47,946 bases of DNA, from NCBI GenBank assembly GCA_964499285.1, contig CAZCLA010000026.1:1-47946 (forward strand), given 5' to 3'. Of this stretch, positions 35,409-45,478 are shown in pieces. Source of the stretch: JAGFIY01 sp964499285 (GTDB lineage Bacteria > Bacteroidota > Ignavibacteria > Ignavibacteriales > Melioribacteraceae). Numbering within the stretch: the stretch's first letter is position 1; each line of letters starts with the position of its first letter. Both the position numbers and the translations under genes were made by a program. The notes under the pieces are model-generated. The model worked only from the letters and a program-made list of their open reading frames with translations, searched no databases and was not told the DNA's origin.

Positions 35409-36407
35409 ATGGATTTATCAACAACATATCTCGGTCTAAAATTGAAGAATCCGGTTGTTCCATCAGCTTCACCTCTTTCTCAGACAGTCGATGGAGTTAA
35501 AAGTATGGAAGATGCCGGCGCTTCTGCAGTTGTGGTCTATTCATTGTTTGAAGAACAGATAAGTCACGAATCGGGCGAACTTGATCACTACCTTTCCTAC
35601 GGCACAGAAAGTTATGCCGAAGCGACAAGTTATTTCCCCGAAGCAGAAGATTTTAACATGGGTCCCTACGAATATCTTGATCATATTGCAAACCTTAAAA
35701 AAGCTTGCAGCATTCCAATAATAGGCAGCCTAAACGGTGTAAGCCAAGGCGGTTGGATTCAGTATGCGAAGTCAATTCAAGATGCCGGGGCAGATGCATT
35801 AGAGCTTAATATTTACTACATCCCGACCGATCTAAATCTAACAGGTTCGGAAATTGAAACAATGTATGTTGACACGTTGACAGAAATAAAGAAAAACTTA
35901 AAAATTCCGGTTGCGGTTAAATTAAGCCCCTTCTTCTCATCAATGGCAAACATGGCAAAGAGATTGGATCATGCCGGTGCTGATGGATTAGTACTTTTCA
36001 ACAGATTTTATCAACCCGATTTTGATTTGGAAAAACTTGAAGTGGTGCCAAACTTAGTTCTTAGCACGAATTGGGAAATGCGACTTCCACTAAGATGGAT
36101 ATCTATACTTTACGGAAAGATTAAAGCTAGTTTAGCCGCAACAAGCGGAATCCATTCTCACCAGGATGTAATCAAGATTATGATGGCGGGCGGCGATGTG
36201 GCAATGATCTGCTCAGAATTGTTGATGAACGGAATAAATAGAATTCCGCAAATAATTGATGGAATGAAGACTTGGATGGAAGAAAACGAATACGAATCTA
36301 TTGAACAGATGAAAGGTAGTATGAGTCAAAAAGCAGTTGCTGAACCTGCTGCTTTTGAAAGAGCAAACTATATGAAAACTCTTCAGAGTTTTAAGATACT
36401 TCCTTAA
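35409..36407 (+). CDS. Dihydroorotate dehydrogenase-like flavoprotein
   Basis: A 332-residue (beta/alpha)8 protein of the DHOD family. It begins DLSTTYLGLKLKNPVVPSASPLS, like class 1 DHODs, and has FMN-site motifs such as SLNGVSQGGWIQYA and PVAVKLSPFFSS. The late strand ATSGIHSHQDVIKIMMAGGDV and IGSLNG follow the family's FMN-phosphate pattern. It lies 54 bp after PFOR and ends at a perfect terminator, so the two form an operon. The pairing with PFOR rather than with pyrimidine genes makes true orotate synthesis uncertain; an electron-transfer role linked to PFOR is possible but unproven. Confidence 0.88.
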   Translation: MDLSTTYLGLKLKNPVVPSASPLSQTVDGVKSMEDAGASAVVVYSLFEEQISHESGELDHYLSYGTESYAEATSYFPEAEDFNMGPYEYLDHIANLKKACSIPIIGSLNGVSQGGWIQYAKSIQDAGADALELNIYYIPTDLNLTGSEIETMYVDTLTEIKKNLKIPVAVKLSPFFSSMANMAKRLDHAGADGLVLFNRFYQPDFDLEKLEVVPNLVLSTNWEMRLPLRWISILYGKIKASLAATSGIHSHQDVIKIMMAGGDVAMICSELLMNGINRIPQIIDGMKTWMEENEYESIEQMKGSMSQKAVAEPAAFERANYMKTLQSFKILP

Positions 36408-36434
36408 TCTTAATCAGAAATTCAAGATTTTTTT

Positions 36435-36460
36435 AACCCCGCACTATGCGGGGTTTTTTA
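36435..36460 (+). terminator. Rho-independent terminator after the PFOR operon
   Basis: AACCCCGCA (36435-36443), loop CTA and TGCGGGGTT (36447-36455) form a perfect 9-bp GC-rich stem that runs into T-tracts on both strands, so it may stop transcription from both sides. Confidence 0.92.
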
Positions 36461-36559
36461 TATTAATTTTTGATGAGTAATTTATGCCAATTATACTTTT
36501 AACCTTTCCTTAGCTCTATTTTTAAACGTGGAAACTATTTCAGTACATGAATTATTGAA

Positions 36560-36862
36560 TCATCCTATAGCTATCACATCCGATACGAGTCTGCCCAAAT
36601 GATCACGTCTATGAACATGGCATTTGAGTGCTAAATTATAGACTGCTTTTTCGAGATGCCCAACGGTTGTAATATGTTCCAAAATTATTCCGTCGGCGTA
36701 TGATTTAAAATCCTTAATGAGAATGGTTTCGTTCGGTTTATATGTCGATTTGTTTTCGGGGCCAAAGTAGGTGACCCTTAAATTGAACTCATTATAATTC
36801 AGCACATAAACTGCCCTTCCAAGAAGAAAATCCGGTTCAAACTTATTATTATTATAAAACAT
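36560..36862 (-). CDS. Small hypothetical protein
   Basis: A 100-residue open reading frame with no recognisable family (for example LLGRAVYVLNYNEFNLRVTYFG and HLEKAVYNLALKCHVHRRDH). There is no signal peptide or membrane segment. Its amino-acid composition looks protein-like, and a perfect TAAATTTG element (36898-36891, minus strand) lies about 30 bp upstream, though without a TTG partner. It occupies an otherwise empty gap between a terminator and the next promoter. It is probably a gene, but the function is unknown. Confidence 0.55.
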   Translation of the reverse strand: MFYNNNKFEPDFLLGRAVYVLNYNEFNLRVTYFGPENKSTYKPNETILIKDFKSYADGIILEHITTVGHLEKAVYNLALKCHVHRRDHLGRLVSDVIAIG

Positions 36863-36986
36863 CTTTTCTCAATATACTCTGCTCTCTTTTCAAATTTATA
36901 ATAGAATAATTTGTTCGATATTTATATAATACAGATTGCGGGAATGAATTATGTGAGATTGACTTTTTATGTAATCCATTTAATTG

Positions 36987-36994
36987 TATATTTG
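36987..36994 (+). promoter_or_regulatory. Possible -7 promoter element of the second RND operon
   Basis: TATATTTG is a perfect TAnnTTTG match 26 bp before the adaptor ATG. The only TTG upstream (36959-36961) is 25 bp away, longer than usual, so the assignment is weak. A second element, TATTTTTG, is at 37001-37008. Confidence 0.3.
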
Positions 36995-37019
36995 CCTCAC
37001 TATTTTTGAAGAACCAGAC

Positions 37020-38078
37020 ATGAAAAACAAAAAGAAAATAATTTTTTGGCTGCTGCCGATCCTACTGATAGCAATACTAGCAATTCCCAAAATTTCCGGA
37101 GAAGATAGTTCACAGGTTGGTCAAAGTACAACTGACACTTCTGTTGAAGTTGAAGCAATGATAATTTCATCAGGCAATCTTGATGAAAAATTCTATGTAA
37201 ATGCTTCAATTTTAGGAGATGAGGAAGTTGAGCTGAGACCCGAAGTGGCTGGAAAAGTAGTATCGATAAATTTTGACGAAGGATCTAAAATAAATAAGGG
37301 TGATCTTTTAGTAAAAATAAATGATTTAGATCTCCAGGCACAATTATTAAAAGCAGAATCCCAAAAAAAATTAGCGCAAGAAAAAGAATACAGAGCGCAG
37401 CAGCTTTTCGAGCAGGTGTTGATCAGCCAGGAAGATTATGACGTGATCAACACAGAGTTGAATTCAAGAAATGCAGAAATTGAATTGCTAAAAGCTCAAA
37501 TCGAAAAAACAAAAATCATTGCTCCGTTTGATGGAATAATTGGATTAAGAAATGTCAGCGAAGGAGCGATTATCAACAGTTCGGTTGTGGTCGCTCAGTT
37601 AATAAAAAATGATCCGGTAAAAATTGATTTCGCATTACCTGTAAAACATGCTTCCAAAGTTAAAGCCGGCGACAGAATAAAAGTCAATGTTCCAAATACG
37701 GATAAGGTATTTTCGGCTTCGGTTTATGCGGTTGATCCAAAAATAGATCCAGCAAGCAGAACACTTAAAGTTCGTGCGAAGGCACAAAATCCCAATGGCG
37801 AACTTATACCCGGCTCTTACGCAGAAATTGAATTCGCGTTGGGAAATAACAGCGAGGCAATTGTGATTCCGTCACAAGCGATCGTACCCGATATAGGCGG
37901 AGAATTAGTTTACATTTATAAAAACGGTAAAGCCTTCCCTTCTAAGGTAGAGACAGGATTAAGAACCAGCAATACCGTGGAAATACTTAATGGAGTAGCC
38001 AGCGGGGATACATTAATTACATCAGCTATCATTCAAATGCGCCCCGGCTTGGATGTAAAAATTAGGAATTTTAGATAG
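37020..38078 (+). CDS. RND efflux periplasmic adaptor of the second RND system
   Basis: A 352-residue adaptor with an N-terminal membrane anchor (KKIIFWLLPILLIAILAIP). It has the lipoyl halves (VELRPEVAGKVVSINFDEGSKI and KTKIIAPFDGIIGLRNVSEG), a short helical hairpin, and then barrel domains. The start is placed at the ATG at 37020; an in-frame upstream start would add 12 residues (MYICLTIFEEPD) that are not typical of an export signal. It is 10 bp from the RND gene. No TolC gene follows, so it probably shares one of the other channels. Confidence 0.93.
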   Translation: MKNKKKIIFWLLPILLIAILAIPKISGEDSSQVGQSTTDTSVEVEAMIISSGNLDEKFYVNASILGDEEVELRPEVAGKVVSINFDEGSKINKGDLLVKINDLDLQAQLLKAESQKKLAQEKEYRAQQLFEQVLISQEDYDVINTELNSRNAEIELLKAQIEKTKIIAPFDGIIGLRNVSEGAIINSSVVVAQLIKNDPVKIDFALPVKHASKVKAGDRIKVNVPNTDKVFSASVYAVDPKIDPASRTLKVRAKAQNPNGELIPGSYAEIEFALGNNSEAIVIPSQAIVPDIGGELVYIYKNGKAFPSKVETGLRTSNTVEILNGVASGDTLITSAIIQMRPGLDVKIRNFR

Positions 38079-38088
38079 CCGGGAACCT

Positions 38089-41000
38089 ATGAGTTTATCT
38101 TCAGTAAGCATCCGTCGTCCCGTTCTTGCATCAGTTATGGCAATTGCCATAATTCTGTTTGGATTTATCGGTTACAATTTTTTAGGAATTAGAGAATACC
38201 CAAGTGTTGATCCACCGATAATAACGGTTTCAACTACTTATACAGGCGCAAATGCTGATGTTATAGAATCGCAAATCACAGAACCGCTTGAAGAATCTAT
38301 AAACGGTATTGCTGGTATAAGGACCTTGACTTCAGTAAGCCGGGACGGCAGAAGCACAATCCGCGTAGAGTTTAATATCGAAGTCGATCTTGAAGATGCC
38401 GCTAACGATGTGAGAGACAGAGTATCGAGAGCGCAGAGAAATCTTCCTCCCGACACGGAGCCGCCCATCGTAACAAAGGCAGATGCTGACGCTATTCCCC
38501 TCGTATTTCTAAACGTGAAAAGTAATTCGAGAGACCTCCTTGAGCTTTCCGATATTGCCAGAAGAACTTTTAAAGAACGAGTTCAGACAATTGAAGGGGT
38601 AAGCGAGGTTTGGATATGGGGAGAAAAACGATATTCTATGCGTTTGTGGATGGATCCGTTAAAATTAGCTGCTTACAAGATAACCCCGGTCGATATAAGA
38701 ACAGCTCTATCTCGCGAAAATATTGAATTGCCCACAGGACGAATCGAGGGAGAAAGTACAGAACTGAGTATCAGAACTCTGGGAAGACTTAACACAGTTG
38801 AGGAGTTTAATAATCTTGTTATAAAAGAAGAAAACGGCAGACTTGTACGTTTCAGCGATATCGGGAAAGCAGAGTTGTTTCCTGAAAATGTGAGAACATT
38901 GTTAAAGCGGGATGGCATTCCGATGGTGGGCATCGTTCTAGTTCCACAACCGGGTGCAAACCAAATCGAAATTGTTGATGAGTTTTACAGAAGATTAGAA
39001 CAGATAAAAAAAGATCTTCCCGATGATATTGAATTGGGAATTGGATTTGACGTAACGGATTATATAAGAAAATCTATTTCCGAAGTAGAGCAAACAGTTT
39101 TACTTGCGTTCTCCCTTGTTATAATGATCATATTCCTATTTTTAAGAGATTGGAGAACAACTCTAATTCCTATCATTGTTATTCCTATTTCTTTGATCGG
39201 ATCATTCTTCATAATGTACCTTGCGGATTATTCGATCAATGTGCTTACACTTCTTGGTTTGGTGCTTGCCATAGGAATTGTTGTTGATGATGCCATTGTT
39301 GTGCTTGAAAATATTTATAAGAAGATCGAATTAGGTATGGAACCGGTTCAAGCCGGACTTAAAGGAACGCACGAAATCTTTTTTGCAGTAATTTCAACTA
39401 CGGCTGCGCTGGCTTCGGTTTTTCTTCCGATTATGTTTCTCGAAGGATTAACGGGAAGGTTATTCAGAGAGTTTGCAGTTGTGATTGCTGGCTCAGTCAT
39501 AATCTCATCTTTTGTTGCATTGACCTTTACACCGATGTTGAGTTCTAAAATTTTAAAGCAGCGTCAAAAGCATAATAAATTCTATAACTTGACCGAGCCA
39601 TTTTTTAAATCGTTGGAACAAGGTTATAGAAATCTTCTTAATTCCTTTATGAGCAAACGTTGGATTGCTTTTATAATTATTGCCGGTGCATTATTGATGA
39701 TCGGTTTATTCGGCAGTTTGCTTCAAACAGAATTGGCACCTTTAGAAGATAGAGGCGGAATGAGAGTTTCGGCTACCGCCCCCGAAGGAACAACTTTCGA
39801 GGCGATGGATATTTATATGACCGAGGTTGTAGATTCGATAATGCAGACGGTTCCAGAGCTTAAAGCCCTTATTTCAATCACATCGCCGGGATTTGGAGCT
39901 TCATCATCAGTGAACAGCGGTTTCGTTAGAATATCGCTTGTAGATGCGGATCAAAGAGAAAGATCACAATCCGAAATTGCAAATCAAATAACTCGGATTG
40001 CCTCGCACTTTAACGATGCAAGAACTTTTGTAATACAAGATCAATCAATCGGAACTGCAAGAGGCGGGCTCCCTGTTCAGTATGTGCTTCAAGCTCCGAC
40101 TCTTGATAGACTTAAAGAAGTAATTCCCGAATTTTTGAACACAGCCAGACAAAGTCCGGTTTTTGCAATGGTCGATGTCAACCTCAAGTTCAACCGCCCT
40201 GAACTTGTTGTTGAAATTAATAGAACAAAAGCACGTGAAGCCGGAGTTACAGTTCAGGACATTGCTCAGACACTTCAACTAGCTTTCAGCGAGCAGCGTT
40301 ATGGATTTTTCATAAAGGACGGCAAACAGTATTATATTATCGGGCAGGTAACGAAAGAAAATCAAAACGAACCGATTGATATTTCAAAGCTTTATGTAAG
40401 AAGTCAGAAAAACGAATTAATTCAACTTGATCAGTTGGTTTCATTAAAAGAGGATTCGACTCCCCCACAATTGTTCCGCTTCAATCGATATGTTGCGGCA
40501 ACAGTCTCCGCTAGTTTGGCAGAAGGAAAAACGATTGGTGATGGAATTGATGAAATGGATAGAATCGCTTCCGAGGTACTTGACGAAACTTTTTCAACTT
40601 CTCTTGAAGGTCCTTCTAAAGATTTTGCCGAGAGTTCTTCCAGCTTAGTATTTGTTTTTGTGCTGGCACTTGTGTTTATCTACTTGGTACTTTCCGCACA
40701 ATTTGAAAGCTTCCGCGATCCGTTTATAATAATGTTCACAGTTCCTTTAGCTATTGCAGGTGCACTCTTTTCACTTTGGTACTTCACTCAGACAATCAAC
40801 ATTTTCAGTCAGATCGGACAGATTATGTTAATCGGTTTGGTTACAAAAAACGGTATTCTAATAGTTGAGTTTGCTAACCAGAAAAAAGCTCAAGGACTAG
40901 AATTAATGGAAGCCGTTAAAGAAGCTGCAGTGCTTAGGTTTAGACCAATTTTGATGACTTCACTTTCTACCATCCTTGGTACTCTCCCAATTGCACTGGC

Positions 41001-41154
41001 TCTTGGTTCCGGTGCCGAAAGCAGAATGCCAATGGGTATTGCGGTTATAGGCGGACTTATTTTTGCAACTCTGTTAACTCTGTTTGTAATTCCAGCAGTT
41101 TATTCCGTATTCTCATCCAAGAAAGCCAATGTCCAAGGTATCGATATTGTTTAA
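38089..41154 (+). CDS. RND-family efflux permease (HAE1-type, canonical proton relay)
   Basis: A 1021-residue inner-membrane drug/solute:proton pump of the AcrB/MexF plan. The helix 4 pair Asp400-Asp401 (IGIVVDDAIVVLEN), helix 10 Lys920 (GLVTKNGILIVEF) and the RFRP motif at 950-953 are all present, in contrast to the other RND pump. The N-terminus SSVSIRRPVLASVMAIAIILFGFIGY is typical. The gene's last 4 bp overlap the end of the opposing ppc gene (41151-41154). The substrate cannot be told from sequence. Confidence 0.95.
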   Translation: MSLSSVSIRRPVLASVMAIAIILFGFIGYNFLGIREYPSVDPPIITVSTTYTGANADVIESQITEPLEESINGIAGIRTLTSVSRDGRSTIRVEFNIEVDLEDAANDVRDRVSRAQRNLPPDTEPPIVTKADADAIPLVFLNVKSNSRDLLELSDIARRTFKERVQTIEGVSEVWIWGEKRYSMRLWMDPLKLAAYKITPVDIRTALSRENIELPTGRIEGESTELSIRTLGRLNTVEEFNNLVIKEENGRLVRFSDIGKAELFPENVRTLLKRDGIPMVGIVLVPQPGANQIEIVDEFYRRLEQIKKDLPDDIELGIGFDVTDYIRKSISEVEQTVLLAFSLVIMIIFLFLRDWRTTLIPIIVIPISLIGSFFIMYLADYSINVLTLLGLVLAIGIVVDDAIVVLENIYKKIELGMEPVQAGLKGTHEIFFAVISTTAALASVFLPIMFLEGLTGRLFREFAVVIAGSVIISSFVALTFTPMLSSKILKQRQKHNKFYNLTEPFFKSLEQGYRNLLNSFMSKRWIAFIIIAGALLMIGLFGSLLQTELAPLEDRGGMRVSATAPEGTTFEAMDIYMTEVVDSIMQTVPELKALISITSPGFGASSSVNSGFVRISLVDADQRERSQSEIANQITRIASHFNDARTFVIQDQSIGTARGGLPVQYVLQAPTLDRLKEVIPEFLNTARQSPVFAMVDVNLKFNRPELVVEINRTKAREAGVTVQDIAQTLQLAFSEQRYGFFIKDGKQYYIIGQVTKENQNEPIDISKLYVRSQKNELIQLDQLVSLKEDSTPPQLFRFNRYVAATVSASLAEGKTIGDGIDEMDRIASEVLDETFSTSLEGPSKDFAESSSSLVFVFVLALVFIYLVLSAQFESFRDPFIIMFTVPLAIAGALFSLWYFTQTINIFSQIGQIMLIGLVTKNGILIVEFANQKKAQGLELMEAVKEAAVLRFRPILMTSLSTILGTLPIALALGSGAESRMPMGIAVIGGLIFATLLTLFVIPAVYSVFSSKKANVQGIDIV

Positions 41155-43901
41155 CCTGTATTTTTTATCCCCGCAGCAATTCCGTTTACGCTTGATCTAA
41201 GTAATCTAAGCAGCTCTGCTTTTCCTTTCTTACTCGTTTTTCTCGATCTGTATTTTTCAATCAAATTAACTTGAATAAAACTGATCGGGTCAAGATAAGG
41301 ATTGCGCAGAGAAAGAGTTCTTTTCAATTGAGGATCATTTTCAAGTAGTTCATTTTCCCCCGTTATATTAAGCAGCCATTGAACTGAAAGTTCATATTCT
41401 TCTTTGATCATCTTGAATATTTTTACGGAATTTTTCGATTTATTTAATCTTGTGTATTCCTCACCTATTAACATATCTGCTTTTGTTAATACCATCTCGA
41501 TATTCTGAATAAGCGCTGTGAAGAACTGCCACTTTAAATACATATTTTTTAATTGCTTCAAAGTAATTGTCTTCTCATCAACTGCATTCTTTATCGCAGT
41601 TCCGAAGCCATACCAACCTGAAATTATCTGCCTGTTCTGTGTCCAACTAAAAACCCAAGGAATTGCCCTTAACATTGATATATCCTTCCCTTTCTTTCTT
41701 GAGGATGGACGTGATCCAATCTCAATTTTTTCAATTATATCAATGGGAGTAACAGATCTGAAATAATCGATGAACGAATCATCCGAAACTAATTTTCTGT
41801 AATGTTCAAATGCTTTTGCGGATACGGTATCAAACAAACCAATAAATTTATCGATATCAGGCTGTGTTTTTTTCTTAAAATTTTTTGCGGATTGCAGTAG
41901 AACCGCACTTGTAACCGTCTCCAAACTTTTTACCGCCCTTTGAGGAATCAGATATTTAGCTGATATCATCTCTCCTTGTTCGGTCAATTTAATTTTGCCG
42001 TTTATTGTCATCGGCGGTTGTGCAAGAATTGAACGATAAACCGGTCCGCCGCCTCGTGAAATACTTCCGCCTCTTCCATGAAACAAAACAAGCTCTACAT
42101 TATTATCAGAGCAAATTCTGTTAAGTTCAATCTGTGATTTATATAACTCATAATTAGAAGTTACAATTCCGCCGTCCTTGTTGCTGTCGGAATAACCGAG
42201 CATTATTTTCTGAATGTTGTTTCTTTTCTTCAAGTGATTTTTATAAAACTTGATTGAGAATAATTGATTCATCACATCTGCTGAATTTCTTAGATCCTCA
42301 ATCGTCTCGAAGAGAGGGAGAATATTAATATTGGACCCTTTTAAACTATTCTTCGAAGTAATAACTAAACCCGATTCTTTCGCAAGAAGAAGAACTGAAA
42401 GAATATCCGATACCTTTTCACAATTACTAATAATGTAATCCGATACAGCTTCTGATGAAATATTTTCTATCCCCCATTTAATCAATTCAATTTCATCCAG
42501 CACTTTTCTTGTCTCTGATGAAAGTTGAATATTTGCATTTACAAGCGGACGCGGATTGGTAAGCTCTTCACATATTATTGAGATTTTTCCATTTTCATCC
42601 AAATTTTTAAAGTCTCTTACCGTTCCCGAAACCTGTAAAAGATCGGTTATTGCATTTCTAATTAGCGATGCATTCTGCCTGATATCCAATTTCACAAAAT
42701 GAAAACCGAATGTTCTGATTTTTCTTATCAGCGGATCAATCAGAGCATCTGCTATTACTTTTCCGTCGTTCTCATGAAGGCTTTCTTTAACAAGGATTAA
42801 GTCATCAAGGAGATTTTTACTATTGATATATAGTGGACTATTTTGCTTCAGAGTGTTCGATAATTTTTGATAAATCAAGTAAAGAAACCTTCTATATTTT
42901 TCGGAAGGTTCACGCAATTTGTTTTCATTCTTAGAAATATTTAATTCTCGTTCATAAAGTTTTATTCTATTGTTTAATCTTCTCGAAATAGCTTTCAAAT
43001 GAACAGAACTGCTTAGAAGTTCATATATATCATTCAGCTCATGCAAGTAAAGATTTATAATTTCTTTTTTGTGAATTGAGAAGGTATCTTTTGTAAGTTC
43101 GATTGAAACGAAAGGATGACCGTCTCTATCACCTCCTATCCATGACCCGAATTTTACGATTGATGACGGTTCATTAACCATAAACCCAGCCTCCGAAAGA
43201 CGATTGAACAACAATGTATATAATTCCGGTAGAACATTATATATGACATTTTTAAAGAAAAACAATCCACGCATAACTTCATCTTCAACCTTAATTTTGC
43301 TGAACCTTATTTCATTTGACTGCCAAAGAAGTGTAATTTCAGTTTTAATTTTTTTCTTTAGATTGTCTACTGCCACATCGGAATGAATTCCAAGTTCATG
43401 TTCGAGAAGGAGATTACTTATTCTCAGTATTTTTTTGAGTATTGTCTGCCGGGTTGCTTCAGTAGGATGAGCAGTAAAGACTGGAATAATTTCAAGACCT
43501 GATATTATCTCATATAGTTCGCTTGAACTAATACGTAGTTTTTTTAATTCTTGAATAGTCTGCTTAAACGAACCAGGTTGGTTTTTTGAAAGTTTTTCTT
43601 GGTTAATTTTTTCATAAACAATTTTATGAATCTCATCCGCAGCATTAACGAGAGTAAAATAAATTGCAAATGCTTTTATAACATTATAAGATTCGCTTTC
43701 GGATAGATTGTTTACAATTCTCCGGATTTTGGTCTTTGCATTTTTGTCGGTTCTTAGAATTTTGGTTAAAGCACGCAATTTTTCCACAATGTTAAATAAC
43801 TTTTCACCTTCCTGTTCTTGCAGCACCTCACCAAGGAGGAATCCAAGTTCCTTAATATTTTTGCTCAGATTCTTCTCTGAGTATTCACTCTGTGTTTTCA
43901 T
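41151..43901 (-). CDS. ppc: Phosphoenolpyruvate carboxylase
   Basis: A 916-residue enzyme that makes oxaloacetate from PEP and bicarbonate, filling the TCA cycle. The catalytic His145 is in VFTAHPTEATRQ. The motifs GYSDSNKDGG, FHGRGGSISRGGGP and the C-terminal NTG (IKNTG) are present. The length matches the family. It is monocistronic and converges with the RND gene, sharing 4 bp. The family is often allosterically controlled; the sequence here does not show which effectors are used. Confidence 0.96.
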   Translation of the reverse strand: MKTQSEYSEKNLSKNIKELGFLLGEVLQEQEGEKLFNIVEKLRALTKILRTDKNAKTKIRRIVNNLSESESYNVIKAFAIYFTLVNAADEIHKIVYEKINQEKLSKNQPGSFKQTIQELKKLRISSSELYEIISGLEIIPVFTAHPTEATRQTILKKILRISNLLLEHELGIHSDVAVDNLKKKIKTEITLLWQSNEIRFSKIKVEDEVMRGLFFFKNVIYNVLPELYTLLFNRLSEAGFMVNEPSSIVKFGSWIGGDRDGHPFVSIELTKDTFSIHKKEIINLYLHELNDIYELLSSSVHLKAISRRLNNRIKLYERELNISKNENKLREPSEKYRRFLYLIYQKLSNTLKQNSPLYINSKNLLDDLILVKESLHENDGKVIADALIDPLIRKIRTFGFHFVKLDIRQNASLIRNAITDLLQVSGTVRDFKNLDENGKISIICEELTNPRPLVNANIQLSSETRKVLDEIELIKWGIENISSEAVSDYIISNCEKVSDILSVLLLAKESGLVITSKNSLKGSNINILPLFETIEDLRNSADVMNQLFSIKFYKNHLKKRNNIQKIMLGYSDSNKDGGIVTSNYELYKSQIELNRICSDNNVELVLFHGRGGSISRGGGPVYRSILAQPPMTINGKIKLTEQGEMISAKYLIPQRAVKSLETVTSAVLLQSAKNFKKKTQPDIDKFIGLFDTVSAKAFEHYRKLVSDDSFIDYFRSVTPIDIIEKIEIGSRPSSRKKGKDISMLRAIPWVFSWTQNRQIISGWYGFGTAIKNAVDEKTITLKQLKNMYLKWQFFTALIQNIEMVLTKADMLIGEEYTRLNKSKNSVKIFKMIKEEYELSVQWLLNITGENELLENDPQLKRTLSLRNPYLDPISFIQVNLIEKYRSRKTSKKGKAELLRLLRSSVNGIAAGIKNTG

Positions 43902-43969
43902 TTCTATCCAATCGTTGTTTTCTTAAAAGATAGTAAATTTAATGAAGATTTTTTGATTAGATTATACGG

Positions 43970-44001
43970 CGGAAGCGGATATTAACTTAAACCCGCTTCC
44001 G
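43970..44001 (-). terminator. GC-rich hairpin after the exported-protein operon
   Basis: CGGAAGCGG (43970-43978) pairs perfectly with CCGCTTCCG (43993-44001) across a 14-bp loop. It lies just 13 bp after the 44015-44767 gene on its strand. No T-tract follows directly, so termination may be weak or depend on other factors. Confidence 0.5.
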
Positions 44002-44014
44002 ATTAAAATATAGA

Positions 44015-44767
44015 TTAAGGAAAGAAGAAAATATTTGAATCAGATTGTAACTTCGAAAGATTTTCCATGCGAATTGACGCGTACTGTAATTTTTCTAAGC
44101 ATGATTGTACCATAAGCATTCCGGTATAATTTCCATCAACATTTTTGCCCATAAGTTTCATCTGATCTTTTTCTCTTTGAATTTCATCGGGAAGTTTGGT
44201 TTTTATCAAATAGTCGTTGAATTCATCAACAGCACTTCTGATCTTCGGATTTGCGCCTAAAAAATATTCATCAGAAAGTTCAATTGAAAGTTCAATCAAT
44301 CTTGAGCTCAGTTTATCACAGTTTGATTCACCCAAACCGGGATCGCAAGGAATCTCAGTGTGAAGTTTCTTTACGGATTCACTCAATTTATTATCAAATT
44401 CCTCTAATACCTTCATAAGCCGATTTGCCATTTCCATATCTCTTTCAAGCGATTCGTTTGCAGTGTACTGATCTGCACCGCTAATCCGCTCAATTTCTTC
44501 GGCAGACATATTTGCAACCTTTCTCTGGTATTCTATGGCGAGTTTCATTGCTTCTTCTTGACTTAGGTTTTCAAACTGTTCATCATACGAAGGCAGATTG
44601 TCTTGAATTTCTTGGGCGAGCAGTGCTAATTGATTAGTGAAGTCAGTTACCGGTTCTTCCAAAACTACCGAAGGCCATGCCGGAATTCTATCATAATACG
44701 ATTTCCAGTTCTGAGCATTTAACATACTCAAACTGAACACAAATAATACAATTAATATTTTTCTCAT
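44015..44767 (-). CDS. Exported protein of unknown function
   Basis: A 250-residue protein from the ATG at 44767, which starts a signal peptide (RKILIVLFVFSLSMLNAQ). An upstream TTG would add eight residues and is disfavoured. The mature part is mostly charged helices (SQEEAMKLAIEYQRKVANMSAEEIERISG), with two Cys near 145-155 (EIPCDPGLGESNCDKL). I do not recognise a family. It is the last of three exported genes, 34 bp after the lipoprotein gene. Confidence 0.8.
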   Translation of the reverse strand: MRKILIVLFVFSLSMLNAQNWKSYYDRIPAWPSVVLEEPVTDFTNQLALLAQEIQDNLPSYDEQFENLSQEEAMKLAIEYQRKVANMSAEEIERISGADQYTANESLERDMEMANRLMKVLEEFDNKLSESVKKLHTEIPCDPGLGESNCDKLSSRLIELSIELSDEYFLGANPKIRSAVDEFNDYLIKTKLPDEIQREKDQMKLMGKNVDGNYTGMLMVQSCLEKLQYASIRMENLSKLQSDSNIFFFP

Positions 44768-44801
44768 ATCTACACCGAAAATTTTCAACAATCATTAAAA
44801 A

Positions 44802-45467
44802 TTATTTCAAAATTTTATACCCATCGGGAATTTTAAACAATGCAGGATCGACATCAATGTTCTCTTTAAAATCCACTGCTTTCGTTTCATAAGTGCCTAC
44901 AGGTGTTTCTGCTTTTGTGTAAAGAAGAAAACCATCATCACCACCAAAGGTAGTTTTTCCCGATGCTGCTTCCATCGAGTAAACTTGACAATCTCGTCCA
45001 AGAATCTGCATATTATTCAACGGCTTATAGTTATACTTTTGTATCCTCCTTTCATTCCCGCTGAAGGGATCAAATTCGAATTTCATCTCAGTTCCGTAAA
45101 TACTCGGACCCATCAAGTAAACTGATTTCGCGCCTTCTTCATCAATGACCTTATACATATTCTCACCATCAGAAAATTTTATCTCGTCAACTTCACCATT
45201 TTCATTATAGGTCTCACTTCTTTCCTTAATACCATAATCATCAAAATATACAATAATTTTTCCGTTGCCGATTACACCTGTTCTTTCGAAAGTAATAATT
45301 CCGGATTTTAATGGATATTTCTTTCTGACAACTTGTGCTTGCGAGGCTGCTTGATCAACAGCTTTTTCAACAGCTTGTTTTGTGTCATCTAGATTTTCAT
45401 TTTCCGGGGCATCATTGCCGCACGAAAAAAACATGACTGAAAGTAATATTACAAATAAGATTTTCAT
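44802..45467 (-). CDS. Exported lipoprotein of unknown function
   Basis: A 221-residue lipoprotein with a type II signal (ILFVILLSVMFFSC, lipid-modified Cys16). A spacer rich in Asn, Glu and Asp follows (GNDAPENENLDD), then a beta-rich domain (YPLKSGIITFERTG, FDDYGIKERSETYNENGE, PDGYKIL). The shape recalls DUF4412-like proteins, but I am not certain. It lies between the OmpA-like gene (11 bp) and the unknown exported gene (34 bp) and is probably co-transcribed. Confidence 0.8.
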   Translation of the reverse strand: MKILFVILLSVMFFSCGNDAPENENLDDTKQAVEKAVDQAASQAQVVRKKYPLKSGIITFERTGVIGNGKIIVYFDDYGIKERSETYNENGEVDEIKFSDGENMYKVIDEEGAKSVYLMGPSIYGTEMKFEFDPFSGNERRIQKYNYKPLNNMQILGRDCQVYSMEAASGKTTFGGDDGFLLYTKAETPVGTYETKAVDFKENIDVDPALFKIPDGYKILK

Positions 45468-45478
45468 TTCACTTCACC

